From Rhizobium lentis (lineage in GTDB: Bacteria; Pseudomonadota; Alphaproteobacteria; Rhizobiales; Rhizobiaceae), in assembly GCF_014200175.1 (NCBI RefSeq), contig NZ_JACHBD010000004.1, positions 248,001 to 312,000 of the forward strand: a stretch of DNA of 64,000 nt, read 5' to 3'. The notes beneath the pieces are model-generated. The model was not told the origin of the DNA and searched no databases. It worked only from the letters and a program-made list of their open reading frames with translations. The position numbers were made by a program, and so were the translations under genes. This document shows positions 26,816 to 36,670 of this stretch, in pieces. Every line of letters starts with the position of its first letter. Within the stretch, counting starts at the first letter, position 1.

Positions 26816-27673
26816 TCAGATTTTCCTGCGCGATGCAGCCAGCGCCATTGCGAGCTGGCGGCGCCATTGCGGCGGCTGCAACGGCCGGTCGAACAGCAGG
26901 GCGCCCCGCCTCTGCGCCTTGCGGAGCACCGGCTCGGCCAGCGTGACCGGCAGGAAGGCCGGAAAGACGGCGGGCGCAATCGGCCCTGCCCCCCTCGCCT
27001 TTGCCAGATGCTCGCGGCCGAGGCCGGCGAAGGCCTCGATGGCGGCGGAGATGCGCGGTCGGTCTTCGCCGGCAAGGAAGGCATAGCGGTCGAGGCCGGT
27101 GGCCGAAAGGATTTGCAGCGGAATATAGAGCTGGCCGCGGCGGCGGTGCAGCGGCATCAAAAGCAGCAGGCCGGCAATCGCCTGGGCGACGCCGGCATGG
27201 CCGGCGGCATCGGCCGATCGTGGGGCCTCCTCCGGCGAAAGCACAAGGCTTGCAAGCTGGATCAGCGCGGAGGCGGTTTCGCCGGCATAACCTTCGAGCG
27301 TCAGACGCGTTTCCATCGGGTCGTCATAGAGGTCGAATGTGCGGGCCTCGATCATGTCGACCAGCGTCTTACGCGGCAGGCGATAAGTTTCGATTGCCTC
27401 CAGAAGCCCTGCGGCGACGGGATTGGCCGCCGTCGAACCATGCGCACTTCCCTCCAGCAGATCGTGCCAATATTGCATGCGCACCTCGCCGGGCAGCGGC
27501 TCGTGCACCAGGTCGCGGATGCGGGCAAGCTCGGCATTGAATGCGTAAAGCGCCGCAAGCGCACCGCGCTTGTCCTGCGGCGATAGAAGGCAGGCAAGAT
27601 AGCGGTCGCGATCATTGTCGCGTAGCATCGCCAGGCAGATATCCTGGTTCGTCGCAATATTCCCGTCAACCAT
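26816..27673 (-). CDS. Squalene/phytoene-synthase-fold protein, NDUFAF6-like
   Basis: 285 residues of the isoprenoid head-to-head synthase fold. Seen are ALYAFNAELARIRDLVHEPL, MQYWHDLLEG and LVDMIEARTFDLYDDPMETR, but the paired DxxxD motifs of true phytoene synthases are incomplete (the first reads ELARIRD). This is the pattern of the NDUFAF6 (C8orf38) complex I assembly factor group rather than of a carotenoid or hopanoid enzyme. Its neighbour three bases upstream encodes the NDUFAF3-like Mth938 protein, which supports that reading. No carotenoid or hpn genes are nearby. Confidence 0.82.
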   Translation of the reverse strand: MVDGNIATNQDICLAMLRDNDRDRYLACLLSPQDKRGALAALYAFNAELARIRDLVHEPLPGEVRMQYWHDLLEGSAHGSTAANPVAAGLLEAIETYRLPRKTLVDMIEARTFDLYDDPMETRLTLEGYAGETASALIQLASLVLSPEEAPRSADAAGHAGVAQAIAGLLLLMPLHRRRGQLYIPLQILSATGLDRYAFLAGEDRPRISAAIEAFAGLGREHLAKARGAGPIAPAVFPAFLPVTLAEPVLRKAQRRGALLFDRPLQPPQWRRQLAMALAASRRKI

Positions 27674-27675
27674 CG

Positions 27676-28062
27676 TCAGACCGCAATCAAGGCCGCCGCT
27701 ACGGCGCGCTGCTCGGACAGCATGATATTGAAGGTGCGCACTGCGGCACCCGTGCTCATCGGATCGGAGGAGATGCCGCGCGCCTTCAGCGCTTGCTTCA
27801 AATCGTCGGGCAGACGGCGAAGCTCGGTTCCCGTGCCGACGAGCAGAACCTCTATATCGGCGGCCTCCTCCAGCACACGGCGAAAATTTTCAGGCGACAG
27901 CGGCTTCGATATGTCCATGTCCCAGCCATGAATGCCGGAGGGCAGGCAAAGAATCGAGCCGCGATGCGACATGTCGGCAAAACGGAAGCCGCCATTGCCG
28001 TAAGTGTCGATCGGAGCGCGCCCGGGAAAATGCGCGGCGCGGATTTCTATGCCTTTTGCCAT
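27676..28062 (-). CDS. Mth938 / DUF498 domain protein, NDUFAF3-like
   Basis: 128 residues, single Mth938 domain: IEIRAAHFPGRAPIDTYGNG, then SILCLPSGIHGWDMD and IEVLLVGTGTELRRLPDDLK, which are the family's hallmark strands, and STGAAVRTFNIMLSEQRAVA at the end. The mitochondrial homologue NDUFAF3 is an assembly factor for complex I. Lies between secDF (five bases upstream) and the NDUFAF6-like gene (three bases downstream), an arrangement conserved in alphaproteobacteria. Confidence 0.9.
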   Translation of the reverse strand: MAKGIEIRAAHFPGRAPIDTYGNGGFRFADMSHRGSILCLPSGIHGWDMDISKPLSPENFRRVLEEAADIEVLLVGTGTELRRLPDDLKQALKARGISSDPMSTGAAVRTFNIMLSEQRAVAAALIAV

Positions 28063-28066
28063 GTTT

Positions 28067-30607
28067 TCAAACCACCGTGCCGGAGTTTACACCGGCATCC
28101 GTCTTGTTGCTCTCTTCCCTGTCGGGGCTCTCCGGCCGAAGGCGGAAGAGAATCAGCACGGGAGCGGCGATATAGATCGAAGAGAGAGTGCCTAGAGCGA
28201 CGCCGAAGAGCATCGCAAAGGCGAATGAGCGCATGACGTCGCCGCCGAACAGGTAGAGCGCCAGCAAGGCAAGCAGCGTCGTCGCCGCCGTCAGGACGGT
28301 GCGCGACAATGTCTGATTGATCGAGGCATCGATCAGGATCGGCAGCGGCATCCTTGTGTATCGCTTCAGGTTCTCGCGCATCCGGTCATAGACGACGACG
28401 GTGTCGTTCAGGGAATAGCCGACAATGGTCAGCATGGCGGCGATACTCGTGAGATTGAATTCGATGCCGGTCAACACGAAAAGCCCCAGCATGATGATGA
28501 CGTCGTGCAGCGTTGCGACGATGGCGCCGACGGCGAACTGCCACTCGAAGCGGATCCAGATGTAGAGCAGGATTGCCGCGAGCGCGGCAACGACACCAAG
28601 CGTCGCCGTCATCGTCAATTCGCCGGAGATGGCCGGGCCGACGACTTCGACGCGACGGAAATCATAATCCGCCTCGAGCTCGCTGCGCACCAGCGTCGCT
28701 GCCGATTGCTCGGCATTCTCTCCGCCGCCCTGGGACGCGATGCGGATTCGCGCGTTCGCCGGGCCGCCGGTGCGTTCGACCCCGACCTCGCCGAGATTGA
28801 GATCGTTGAGACGCGATCTGAGATCGGTGATGTCGGCATTGCCTTGTTTCGCCGTCACCTCGATGAGCGAGCCGCCGGTGAAGTCGATGCCGAGCTGCAG
28901 GCCGACGGTGGCAAAGGCCGCCATGGCGATCAGCGAGATCGCAGCCGACGCCGTGAAGACATAGCGGCGGATGCCCATGAACCGGATATTGGCGTGCTCG
29001 AAGAGATGGGTCAGGACGCTTTTCGGCAGGTGCCGGGGATGACGTCGCGCCAGCCACGCGGCGACGATCGAGCGTGTCAGCGTGAATGCCGTGAAGACGG
29101 TCGTCAGAATGCCAACCGCCAGCGTCACGGCGAAACCACGAATGGATTCGCTGCCGAGGAAAAAGAGAATGACGGCGGCGATGAAGATCGTGACATTCGC
29201 ATCGATGATCGTTGCGAAGGCGCGCGAGAAGCCGCGGCCGACCGCCTGCGCAAAGGAGGGGCCGATTTTCTCCTCCTCGCGGATGCGCTCGTAGATCAGC
29301 ACGTTGGAATCGACCGCCATGCCGACGATGAGCACGATGCCGGCAATGCCAGGCAAGGTCAGCGTCGCGCCGGCAAGGCTCAGCACGGCAATGATCAATA
29401 TCAGATTGAAGAAGAGCGAGACGACAGCGACGAGGCCGAGAATCCGATAAAGCGCGATCATCAGTGCTGCGACCAGCAGGACTGCGACGAGGCCGGCCAT
29501 GAGGCCGGAGAAGATGGAGTCAGCGCCGAAGCTCGGGCTGACGCTGCGTTCCTCGACGCTCGTCAGCGTTGCTGGCAAGGCCCCTGCCCGCAGCATCACC
29601 GCCAGGTCGCGGACGCCATCCTCGGAGAAATTCGCCGATATCCGACCTTCGCCGCCGGTGATCGCTGCATCGATGGCCGGCGCCGACATGACCTGGTCGT
29701 CGAAGACGATGGCAAGATGCTTGCCGATGTTCTGCCCCGTCGCCTCAGCCAGCCGCCGCGTGCCTTCCGCATCCAGGCGATAGGTGATCGAGACATCCTG
29801 GGTCTGCGGATCGACGACAGGCTGGATGTCGATCATGTTGCTGCCAGTGACGAACGCCGTACGGTCGACGAGATAGGGAATCGGCGGATCGTCCAGCGAA
29901 TAGAGCACCTGCGATGTCGCCGGCCAGCGGCCGTTCAGCGCCTCCTGCCCCGACATACTCTCGTCAATCAGATGAAAGGAGAGCTTGGCCGGCTGGTTGA
30001 GAAGGTTCTTCAGCCGCTCGGCATCGACCGATCCCAGCACCTGCACGGTGATTCGGTCGTCGCCATCGGGACGAACGAGGAAATTCTCATAGCCGAATCC
30101 GGCGATGCGGCGGGCGACGATATCAAGCGACCGGGTCCGGGCGGAGGCGACGTCAGCGGTAATGCCGGCGCCGGAAATCTGCAGTGAGAGCTGCCCCTCG
30201 CCGCCCTGCTGCAGCGCGAGCCCAGGGGCGGAATCTCCGCCGGTCGTCGTCAGGGATTTCAGACGATCGACCGCTTTCTGCGTCTCGGCAGGATCGGTGA
30301 TCCGGACAGTAACGGTCCGGTCGTTGCCGGTCAGCCCGGTATAGCGGATGCCGGCGCCGCGCAGCGCGTTGCGCACATTCGCGACCGCCTCTTCCAGGCG
30401 GTCCTTTACGATATCGGAACGCTCGACCTTCAGAACGATATGGGAACCGCCCTGCAGATCGAGGCCGAGCATCAGGCGATCGTTTCGCAGCCAATCCGGC
30501 AGAGAGGCACGCTGTGCCTCGCCCACCAGATTGGGCGTAGCGATGACGACGGCCGCAAACGCAACCAGCCAAATCAGAAGTGTTTTCCAGCGGGAAAAAT
30601 GCAACAT
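28067..30607 (-). CDS. secDF: Protein translocase subunit SecDF (fused)
   Basis: 846 residues: SecD first, SecF second, fused as in several rhizobia. The SecD half has one N-terminal helix, a large periplasmic P1 region with LMLGLDLQGGSHIVLKVER, and a membrane block containing GIAGIVLIVGMAVDSNVLIY. The SecF half begins near residue 520 (FEHANIRFMGIRRYVF) and includes LGIDFTGGSLIEVTAKQG and SIAAMLTIVGYSLNDTVVVY. About twelve membrane segments in all. It uses the proton gradient to help export through SecYEG. Downstream of yajC, upstream of the complex I assembly-factor homologues. Confidence 0.97.
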   Translation of the reverse strand: MLHFSRWKTLLIWLVAFAAVVIATPNLVGEAQRASLPDWLRNDRLMLGLDLQGGSHIVLKVERSDIVKDRLEEAVANVRNALRGAGIRYTGLTGNDRTVTVRITDPAETQKAVDRLKSLTTTGGDSAPGLALQQGGEGQLSLQISGAGITADVASARTRSLDIVARRIAGFGYENFLVRPDGDDRITVQVLGSVDAERLKNLLNQPAKLSFHLIDESMSGQEALNGRWPATSQVLYSLDDPPIPYLVDRTAFVTGSNMIDIQPVVDPQTQDVSITYRLDAEGTRRLAEATGQNIGKHLAIVFDDQVMSAPAIDAAITGGEGRISANFSEDGVRDLAVMLRAGALPATLTSVEERSVSPSFGADSIFSGLMAGLVAVLLVAALMIALYRILGLVAVVSLFFNLILIIAVLSLAGATLTLPGIAGIVLIVGMAVDSNVLIYERIREEEKIGPSFAQAVGRGFSRAFATIIDANVTIFIAAVILFFLGSESIRGFAVTLAVGILTTVFTAFTLTRSIVAAWLARRHPRHLPKSVLTHLFEHANIRFMGIRRYVFTASAAISLIAMAAFATVGLQLGIDFTGGSLIEVTAKQGNADITDLRSRLNDLNLGEVGVERTGGPANARIRIASQGGGENAEQSAATLVRSELEADYDFRRVEVVGPAISGELTMTATLGVVAALAAILLYIWIRFEWQFAVGAIVATLHDVIIMLGLFVLTGIEFNLTSIAAMLTIVGYSLNDTVVVYDRMRENLKRYTRMPLPILIDASINQTLSRTVLTAATTLLALLALYLFGGDVMRSFAFAMLFGVALGTLSSIYIAAPVLILFRLRPESPDREESNKTDAGVNSGTVV

Positions 30608-30651
30608 TCTCTCGTCGATCTTCCGATCCGGCGGTTTGCCGTTATCGCCTG

Positions 30652-30999
30652 TTACGCCGCGTCGGCCTTGACAGGTTCACCCTTGACGCGAACTTCCGAA
30701 ATGCCGCTGCGGACGATGCGCACGCGAACGCCTTCGGCGATCTCGACTTCGACTTCCTTGTCGTCGACGACCTTCGTCACCTTGCCGACGAGACCGCCGC
30801 CGGTCACGACCTGGTCGCCGCGACGGATCGCCTTCAGGGTTTCCTCACGCTTCTTGGCCTGGGCGCGCTGCGGACGGATCAGCAGGAAGTACCAGACGAC
30901 CATCAGCGGCACGAACAGAATGATCATTTCGAAACCGGAGCCGCCGAAACCGGTTGCGGTATCGGTCGCACTCTGGGCGAATGCCGGGGTGATGAACAT
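30652..30999 (-). CDS. yajC: Preprotein translocase subunit YajC
   Basis: 115 residues starting MFITPAFAQ at ATG 30999, with GAGGAG upstream. One membrane helix (MIILFVPLMVVWYFLLIRPQ, residues about 24-43) followed by the family motif RPQRAQAKKREETLKAIRRG and a basic-beta domain QVVTGGGLVGKVTKV. Accessory partner of SecDF, which it precedes by 44 bases. Divergent from the AAA+ gene at 31202. Confidence 0.95.
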   Translation of the reverse strand: MFITPAFAQSATDTATGFGGSGFEMIILFVPLMVVWYFLLIRPQRAQAKKREETLKAIRRGDQVVTGGGLVGKVTKVVDDKEVEVEIAEGVRVRIVRSGISEVRVKGEPVKADAA

Positions 31000-31201
31000 G
31001 CTAAACTCCTCAGGCTTGGCGGCGGAACTCCGCCTCATTTTTCAGGTTGCCGGACTATAGTTGCCGCTTCGATGAATGCAACAGAAACAGCCGGAAACAG
31101 TACCGATTCCGCTGCCTCATAACCTTTCCGCCGGCAAAACGCCATGCTACCCGCCTCGAAAGATAAAGCGGATTGCCGCAGCAAGAAATCAGGAGCTTGC
31201 G

Positions 31202-32074
31202 ATGACCGAGGAAATCAACACTGCCTTGCTTGCCGAGCTGAAGCGGCTCGCGGATGCCGTCCATCGTCTTGCCGGACCGGCACCCGCCGTCAACGACTGG
31301 AACGCGGCAGACTGTTTCGTCTGGGCGCCGCTGCGCCAGCATCTGCAGCCCGTTAAGAAACCCAACCGGGTGGCGTTGAAGCTCATCCGCGGCGTCGACC
31401 ACGTGCGTGATATCCTGCACGAAAATACGGTGCGGTTCGCCGAGGGTTATGCCGCTAACAACGTTTTGCTCTGGGGTGCGCGCGGCATGGGCAAATCGTC
31501 GCTGGTCAAAGCCGTGCACGAGGATGTCAGGCGCGAAAGCGGCGTCGCGCTGAAGCTGGTCGAAGTTCACCGCGAGGATATTGCCAGCCTGCCCAACCTA
31601 CTCGACCTCCTGAAGGATAAGCCCTACCGGGTGATCGTCTTCTGCGACGACCTCTCCTTTGATCACGACGACACCGCCTACAAATCGCTGAAGGCAGCGC
31701 TCGACGGCGGCGTCGAAGGACGGCCGGACAACGTGCTCTTCTACGCCACCTCGAACCGGCGCCACCTGCTGCCGCGCCACATGATGGAAAACGAACAGTC
31801 GACAGCGATCAATCCGTCCGAAGCCGTCGAGGAGAAGGTTTCGCTGTCCGATCGTTTCGGCCTCTGGCTCGGATTTCATAAATGCAGCCAGGAAGACTAT
31901 CTCGGCATGGTCGACGGCTATGCCGATTACTTCAAGCTTGGGCTCGCGCGCGACACACTGCATGCCGAGGCGCTGGAATGGGCAACAACGCGCGGTGCGC
32001 GCTCGGGCCGCGTCGCCTGGCAATATATTCAGGATCTGGCGGGACGCATGCGCGTCCATATCGATAGAGTCTGA
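31202..32074 (+). CDS. AAA+ ATP-binding protein (DUF815)
   Basis: 290 residues. Walker A is WGARGMGKSSLVKAVHED, Walker B is YRVIVFCDDLSFD, and a sensor-like FYATSNRRHLLPRHM follows; together this is the DUF815 family of AAA+ proteins. The cellular role is not known. AGGAG precedes ATG 31202. It is divergent from yajC with about 200 bases between and ends at a strong bidirectional terminator. Cytoplasmic. Confidence 0.9.
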   Translation: MTEEINTALLAELKRLADAVHRLAGPAPAVNDWNAADCFVWAPLRQHLQPVKKPNRVALKLIRGVDHVRDILHENTVRFAEGYAANNVLLWGARGMGKSSLVKAVHEDVRRESGVALKLVEVHREDIASLPNLLDLLKDKPYRVIVFCDDLSFDHDDTAYKSLKAALDGGVEGRPDNVLFYATSNRRHLLPRHMMENEQSTAINPSEAVEEKVSLSDRFGLWLGFHKCSQEDYLGMVDGYADYFKLGLARDTLHAEALEWATTRGARSGRVAWQYIQDLAGRMRVHIDRV

Positions 32075-32083
32075 TTAAATAAC

Positions 32084-32110
32084 AAAAGCCCGGCGGTTGG
32101 CCGGGCTTTT
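32084..32110. terminator. Bidirectional terminator between convergent genes
   Basis: Eleven-pair stem AAAAGCCCGGC with GCCGGGCTTTT around a five-base loop. A-run and T-run on the two sides let it serve both the AAA+ gene and the lipoprotein gene. Confidence 0.93.
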
Positions 32111-32131
32111 GCGCTTCCTGGTACGCTCTAC

Positions 32132-33721
32132 CTATTCCAGGAAAGTCATCGGGTTGACCGGGGACGCGTCCTTGCGCACCTCGAAATGGACCTGCGGCTG
32201 CTTGACGTCGCCGCTCATGCCGGAGACGGCGACGGTCTGACCGCGCTGGATCTTCTGGCCGCGGGCAACGCTCAGCGTGTCGGCATTGCCATAGACCGTG
32301 ACGGTACCGTCGTCGTGACGGACGAGGACGGTGTTGCCGAGTTCCTTCAGGCCATTGCCGGCATAGATGACGACGCCGTTTTCGGCGGCCTTGATCGGCG
32401 TGCCCTGCGGCACCGAGATATCGATGCCGTCATTGCGGCTGCCGTTGACGTTGGCGCCATAGGCGGCAATGACCTGGCCGCGCACCGGCCAGCGGTATTT
32501 GCCGATGCCGGTCGATTCCGGCGCGTCGGAGCTGACGTCGGCCTTCTTTTCGACCTCGTCGACGGTCTGGGTGGCGGCCGGCGCCTTATAGGGCGCGGGC
32601 TGAACGGAAGCCGTCTGCTGGGCAGACGCCGGATCAGCCGGCTTAGATTCGACCTTTTCAGCCGGGATAGAGGCGGTCTTGATCGTGTCGGTTCTGCCGA
32701 TCGGGATCTTCAGGGCCTGGCCGACACGCAGCGAGCTCGCCGAAATATTGTTGGCGGCCTTGAGATCGTCGATATTGGCGCCGGTCGCCTTGGCGATCTT
32801 TGCCAGCGAATCGCCCTGCTTGACGACATAGGTGCCGGAAGGCGCCTTCGGATCCTTGCCGGCGCCGGCCGGAAGCTTACCGGCCGGGTCGGCGCTCGCC
32901 ATCATCTTGTCGCGGGCGGAATTACCACCTGGGACGACCGCTACCTTCTGTTCCGGCGCCTTGGCCGGCCCCGGCATATTGCCGGGCTTGGAAAGATCGG
33001 CTGCCTGCGAAGCTGCCTTGGCGGCATTGCCGCCATTGAAAGTCGGAATCAGGATCGCCTGGCCGGGTTGGGCGGCAGAGGCCGTTTTCAGATTATTGAC
33101 GCGCAGGATTTCCTTTTCCGGAACGCCGAAACGTCTGGACAGCGTAGCGATGTTTTCGCCCGGACGCAGCGTCACGGAAGGCGCATTCGTCGCCGACCAG
33201 CCGGAAACTTTAGGCGTCGTGCCGGTCGTCAGCGAATCGGGCGTCGCCTTGGGTGCTGCCGGCGCGACGAGCCGCGGCTTTTCAGCCTGCGGCGAAGCTG
33301 GGAACGGCTGGGCGAGCGCGACTTCCTTTTCCCGCTGCCGGGACGGTGCGGCAGCCGTCGGCGCCGCAAGCTCGGAACGCTGTATCGAGACCGGCGAGGA
33401 AGCCAGGCGTGCACTCGATGGACGGATCGGCTCGTAGCCCGGGCTTGCCGGATAGGGCTGGTTCAGCGCATTGTTTCCACCGTAACCGGACTGGCTGGCG
33501 ACGGCCGCACCGCCGAGATCGGCGCGCGGCACAGGATCGCCCTGGACGCCGCCCCTCCGCGGAATGGAACTTGTGGTGATCTGATCCTGGCCGGAGGAGG
33601 AAAACAAACCGCCAAACCGTGTCACATCGGAACTGCAGCCCGTTGCGGCACTCGCCAGCAGGCCCACAACCAGAAGATTACCGGCCGACTTACCGAACTT
33701 CGGCGAAAGACTGAAACGCAT
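32132..33721 (-). CDS. LysM-LytM lipoprotein, NlpD/DipM-like, degenerate peptidase domain
   Basis: 529 residues from ATG 33721. Lipoprotein signal with lipobox ending in Cys29 (LASAATGC). A long Pro/Ala/Ser-rich linker holds two LysM repeats: LRPGENIATLSRRFGVPEKE with LKTASAAQPGQAILIP, and YVVKQGDSLAKIAKATGAN with LRVGQALKIP. The C-terminal about 100 residues are an M23/LytM domain (YRWPVRGQVIAAYGA to VHFEVRKD). The usual zinc ligands are not all present: the His of HxxxD reads Asn (NDGID) and the first His of HxH reads Gln (QVHFE), so it is probably a non-catalytic activator of amidases, as NlpD and DipM are. Outer-membrane or periplasmic; cell separation role inferred. Confidence 0.9.
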   Translation of the reverse strand: MRFSLSPKFGKSAGNLLVVGLLASAATGCSSDVTRFGGLFSSSGQDQITTSSIPRRGGVQGDPVPRADLGGAAVASQSGYGGNNALNQPYPASPGYEPIRPSSARLASSPVSIQRSELAAPTAAAPSRQREKEVALAQPFPASPQAEKPRLVAPAAPKATPDSLTTGTTPKVSGWSATNAPSVTLRPGENIATLSRRFGVPEKEILRVNNLKTASAAQPGQAILIPTFNGGNAAKAASQAADLSKPGNMPGPAKAPEQKVAVVPGGNSARDKMMASADPAGKLPAGAGKDPKAPSGTYVVKQGDSLAKIAKATGANIDDLKAANNISASSLRVGQALKIPIGRTDTIKTASIPAEKVESKPADPASAQQTASVQPAPYKAPAATQTVDEVEKKADVSSDAPESTGIGKYRWPVRGQVIAAYGANVNGSRNDGIDISVPQGTPIKAAENGVVIYAGNGLKELGNTVLVRHDDGTVTVYGNADTLSVARGQKIQRGQTVAVSGMSGDVKQPQVHFEVRKDASPVNPMTFLE

Positions 33722-33860
33722 TGACTCGACCCACTGAGAACGCAACCATTTGTGAGTCTATTAAAGCGCGTTAGTATTACCACGCGGTTAAGATGCTGGA
33801 ATCAGTGCGATATTTTTGAGAAGTTGATAACCATAGCTTACGGGTGAAAAATCGCAGTGC

Positions 33861-34514
33861 CTACAGCAGCGAGGCAAGACGCGGAACGATCGGCAGATAA
33901 GGGGCTTCGAACAGTTCCTCGCGTTCGAAACGACTGCCGGTTTTCGTCAGCCGCACCATGCGACACTCGTTCTCGGAAATCATCAGCGGCGCGATCATCG
34001 AGCCGCCGGAAACGAGCTGGTCTGTATAAAAGCGCGGCATGGCATTGAAGGCCGCCGTCACCAAGATACGATCGAACGTGCCCTCGCCCTGCATGCCCGC
34101 GCTGCCGTCGGCCTGGCGGATGACGACGTTGCGCAGGCCAAGCGATTCCATGCGCCGGTGTGCTGCCGTCGTCAGCGTCTTGTAGCGATCGATCGACAGA
34201 ACGCGTTCGGCCAGGCGGCCCATGACGGCGGCAGTGAAGCCGCTGCCGGTTCCGATTTCCAGAACGCGCTGTCCCGGTTTGAGCTTGAGGTGATGGAGGA
34301 TGCGGACGACAAAATCGATGCCTTCGAGAAAGGAACCGCATTCGATCGGAATCGTGCGGCTCGAATAGGCGTCGTCGACAAATTGCGCCGGCACGAACAG
34401 CGAGCGCTGCGTCTGCTCCACCGCCGTCAGCAGATCGAGGTCGGAGATGCCTTCGGCACGCAGTCTGAGGACGAGCGCCGCAAAGCCCTCCTTCTCCGCC
34501 AGTCTTGCCGTCAA
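33861..34514 (-). CDS. pcm: Protein-L-isoaspartate O-methyltransferase
   Basis: 217 residues. It methylates isoaspartyl residues with S-adenosylmethionine so damaged proteins can be repaired. The SAM-binding [20 protein letters not shown] with the post-motif acidic residue in VLSIDRY is clear, and [20 protein letters not shown] provides the family's substrate segment. TTG 34514 overlaps the surE stop (TTGA), so surE-pcm are translationally coupled, the classical arrangement. A second, more distant PCMT-like gene lies at 56430. Confidence 0.93.
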   Translation of the reverse strand: MTARLAEKEGFAALVLRLRAEGISDLDLLTAVEQTQRSLFVPAQFVDDAYSSRTIPIECGSFLEGIDFVVRILHHLKLKPGQRVLEIGTGSGFTAAVMGRLAERVLSIDRYKTLTTAAHRRMESLGLRNVVIRQADGSAGMQGEGTFDRILVTAAFNAMPRFYTDQLVSGGSMIAPLMISENECRMVRLTKTGSRFEREELFEAPYLPIVPRLASLL

Positions 34515-35284
34515 ACCTGTGCTCCGTATCCCAGGGCCCGCGCCACGCGGTCCGTTACGGAATAATCGGTCAGATCCAGTTTCAAAGGCGTTACCGAAAT
34601 TTTGTTATGCTTGAGGGCGTGAATATCGGTGCCTTCGATGAAGGCGCCGGCCCGTTCGCCGAACTTCAACCAGTAATAGGGAAAGCCCCGACCATCGGAG
34701 CGGGCATCGACCTGCAGATTGAAGGCGAGCTTGCCCTGCATGGTCACCTCGGCGCCATCGACCTCGTCGGGACGGCAGTTCGGGAAGTTGAGATTAAGGA
34801 ACGTGCCTTCCGGCAGATCCAGAACCATAAGCTTTTCCAGAAGAGCCGGCGCATGCGTCTCGCAGACCTCCCAGGGCACGATGCGTGCACCGTCCTCGTA
34901 GAGATAGGCCTGGCTCAGCGCGAAGGAGCGCACGCCTTGCATGGTGCCCTCGATGGCGCCGGCGATCGTGCCGGAATAAGTCACGTCGTCGGCAACATTC
35001 GAGCCCGAATTGACGCCGGAGAGAACGAGGTCGGGCTTGATGTCCATCACCTGCCGGACGCCCATGATGACGCAATCGGTAGGCGTGCCGCGCAAGGCGA
35101 AATGCTTGTCGGAGATTTTGCGCAGCCGCAGCGGTTCGGAGAGGCTCAGCGAATGGGCAAGACCGCTCTGGTCCGTCTCGGGCGCCACGATCCAGACATC
35201 GTCCGACAGCGTGCGCGCGATCCGCTCCAATGCGGCCAAGCCTTCCGCGTGAATGCCGTCATCATTCGTAAGCAGGATGCGCAT
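34511..35284 (-). CDS. surE: 5'-nucleotidase SurE
   Basis: 257 residues. The metal-binding start [20 protein letters not shown] and the [21 protein letters not shown] motif define the SurE survival-protein family, a nucleoside-monophosphate phosphatase with broad specificity. Lies five bases after the serS stop and overlaps pcm by four bases, one transcript serS-surE-pcm. Cytoplasmic. Confidence 0.96.
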   Translation of the reverse strand: MRILLTNDDGIHAEGLAALERIARTLSDDVWIVAPETDQSGLAHSLSLSEPLRLRKISDKHFALRGTPTDCVIMGVRQVMDIKPDLVLSGVNSGSNVADDVTYSGTIAGAIEGTMQGVRSFALSQAYLYEDGARIVPWEVCETHAPALLEKLMVLDLPEGTFLNLNFPNCRPDEVDGAEVTMQGKLAFNLQVDARSDGRGFPYYWLKFGERAGAFIEGTDIHALKHNKISVTPLKLDLTDYSVTDRVARALGYGAQV

Positions 35285-35288
35285 CGCC

Positions 35289-36572
35289 TCAGGCCGCCCG
35301 TTCGATCTTGGTCAAGCCGCCCATATAGGGCAGCAAAACGTTCGGAATCGTGACCGAGCCATCCTCGTTCAGATAATTTTCGAGGACGGCGATCAGGCAG
35401 CGGCCGACGGCGGTGCCGGAGCCGTTCAGCGTGTGTACGAACTTGTTGTTCTTATCGTCCTTGCCGCGGTAGCGCGCATTCATCCGCCGGGCCTGGAAAT
35501 CGCCGCAGACCGAGCAGGAGGAGATTTCGCGGAAGGCGTTCTGTCCCGGCAGCCAGACTTCCAGATCATAGGTCTTGCGCGAGCCGAAGCCCATGTCGCC
35601 GGTGCAAAGCGTCATCGTGCGAAAATGCAGGCCGAGGCGCTTCAAGACCTCCTCCGCGCAGGCGGTCATCCTCTCATGCTCGGCGATCGAACTCTCGGCG
35701 TCGGTGATCGAGACGAGTTCGCATTTCCAGAACTGGTGCTGGCGCAGCATGCCGCGCGTGTCGCGGCCGGCCGAGCCTGCCTCCGAGCGGAAGGACGGCG
35801 TCAAGGCGGTGAAGCGCAGCGGCAGCTTTTCCTGCTCTAGGATTTCCTCGCGCACGAGATTGGTCAACGTCACTTCAGCTGTCGGAATGAGATAGCGGCC
35901 GTCCGTCGTCTTGAAGAGATCCTCTTCGAACTTCGGAAGGCTGCCGGTGCCGAACACCGCTTCAGCCCGAACCATCAGCGGAGAGCTGACTTCGGTATAA
36001 CCGTGCTCGCGCGTGTGGAGATCGATCATGAACTGCCCGAGCGCGCGCTCGAGCCTGGCGAGCGGCCCGGTCAGCACCGTGAAGCGCGAGCCGGAGAGCT
36101 TGGCGGCGCGCTCGAAATCCATATAGCCGAGCGCCTCGCCGATTTCAAAGTGCTCCTTCGGCGTATGGTTCCATCGCGGCTTTTCGCCGACGATGCGGGT
36201 AACGACATTGTCATGCTCGTCCTTGCCGACCGGGACATCGTCGAAAGGGACGTTCGGGATGCGTGAGAGCGCGTCGTTGAGCTCGGCGGTCAGCTGCCGG
36301 TCCTCTTCCTCGACCATCGGCAGCAACGTCTTCAGCTCAGCGACTTCGGCCTTCAGCTTCTCGGCGAGTTCGGCGTTCTTCTGGGACAGCGCCGCACCTA
36401 TCTCCTTGGAAGCGAGGTTGCGGCGGGACAGCAGGTCCTGCGCCTTCTGCACGGCGGAACGGCGCTTTTCATCGAGGGCGACGAGACTTTGGGCCAGAGG
36501 CTCCGCACCGCGCTTGGCAAGGGCGGCATCGAGCGCTTCGGGATTCTCACGGATCCATTTGATATCGAGCAT
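35289..36572 (-). CDS. serS: Seryl-tRNA synthetase
   Basis: 427 residues, class II synthetase. The N-terminal tRNA-binding coiled-coil arm spans about residues 25-110 ([20 protein letters not shown] to [18 protein letters not shown]). Class II motif 2 is [20 protein letters not shown] and motif 3 is near the end ([20 protein letters not shown]). Full length. Downstream of tatC by 98 bases on the same strand, upstream of surE. Confidence 0.98.
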   Translation of the reverse strand: MLDIKWIRENPEALDAALAKRGAEPLAQSLVALDEKRRSAVQKAQDLLSRRNLASKEIGAALSQKNAELAEKLKAEVAELKTLLPMVEEEDRQLTAELNDALSRIPNVPFDDVPVGKDEHDNVVTRIVGEKPRWNHTPKEHFEIGEALGYMDFERAAKLSGSRFTVLTGPLARLERALGQFMIDLHTREHGYTEVSSPLMVRAEAVFGTGSLPKFEEDLFKTTDGRYLIPTAEVTLTNLVREEILEQEKLPLRFTALTPSFRSEAGSAGRDTRGMLRQHQFWKCELVSITDAESSIAEHERMTACAEEVLKRLGLHFRTMTLCTGDMGFGSRKTYDLEVWLPGQNAFREISSCSVCGDFQARRMNARYRGKDDKNNKFVHTLNGSGTAVGRCLIAVLENYLNEDGSVTIPNVLLPYMGGLTKIERAA

Positions 36573-36670
36573 CGTCGTTCCAGTCGTTGCAACAGAAGTG
36601 ACCCGGCCAAAGCCTGACCGGGCTTCGGACGGGTGAGACGGCGTTCATGAAGGGATTTCCGGATGACCGC

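Noticed and set aside
26816..27673. Carotenoid or hopanoid pathway gene
   Set aside because: The Asp-rich motifs are incomplete and the neighbours are secDF and an NDUFAF3-like gene, with no isoprenoid genes around.
28505..30187. 560-codon plus-strand frame opposite secDF
   Set aside because: Arg/Asp-rich, no family features, completely inside secDF on the other strand; a shadow of the real gene.
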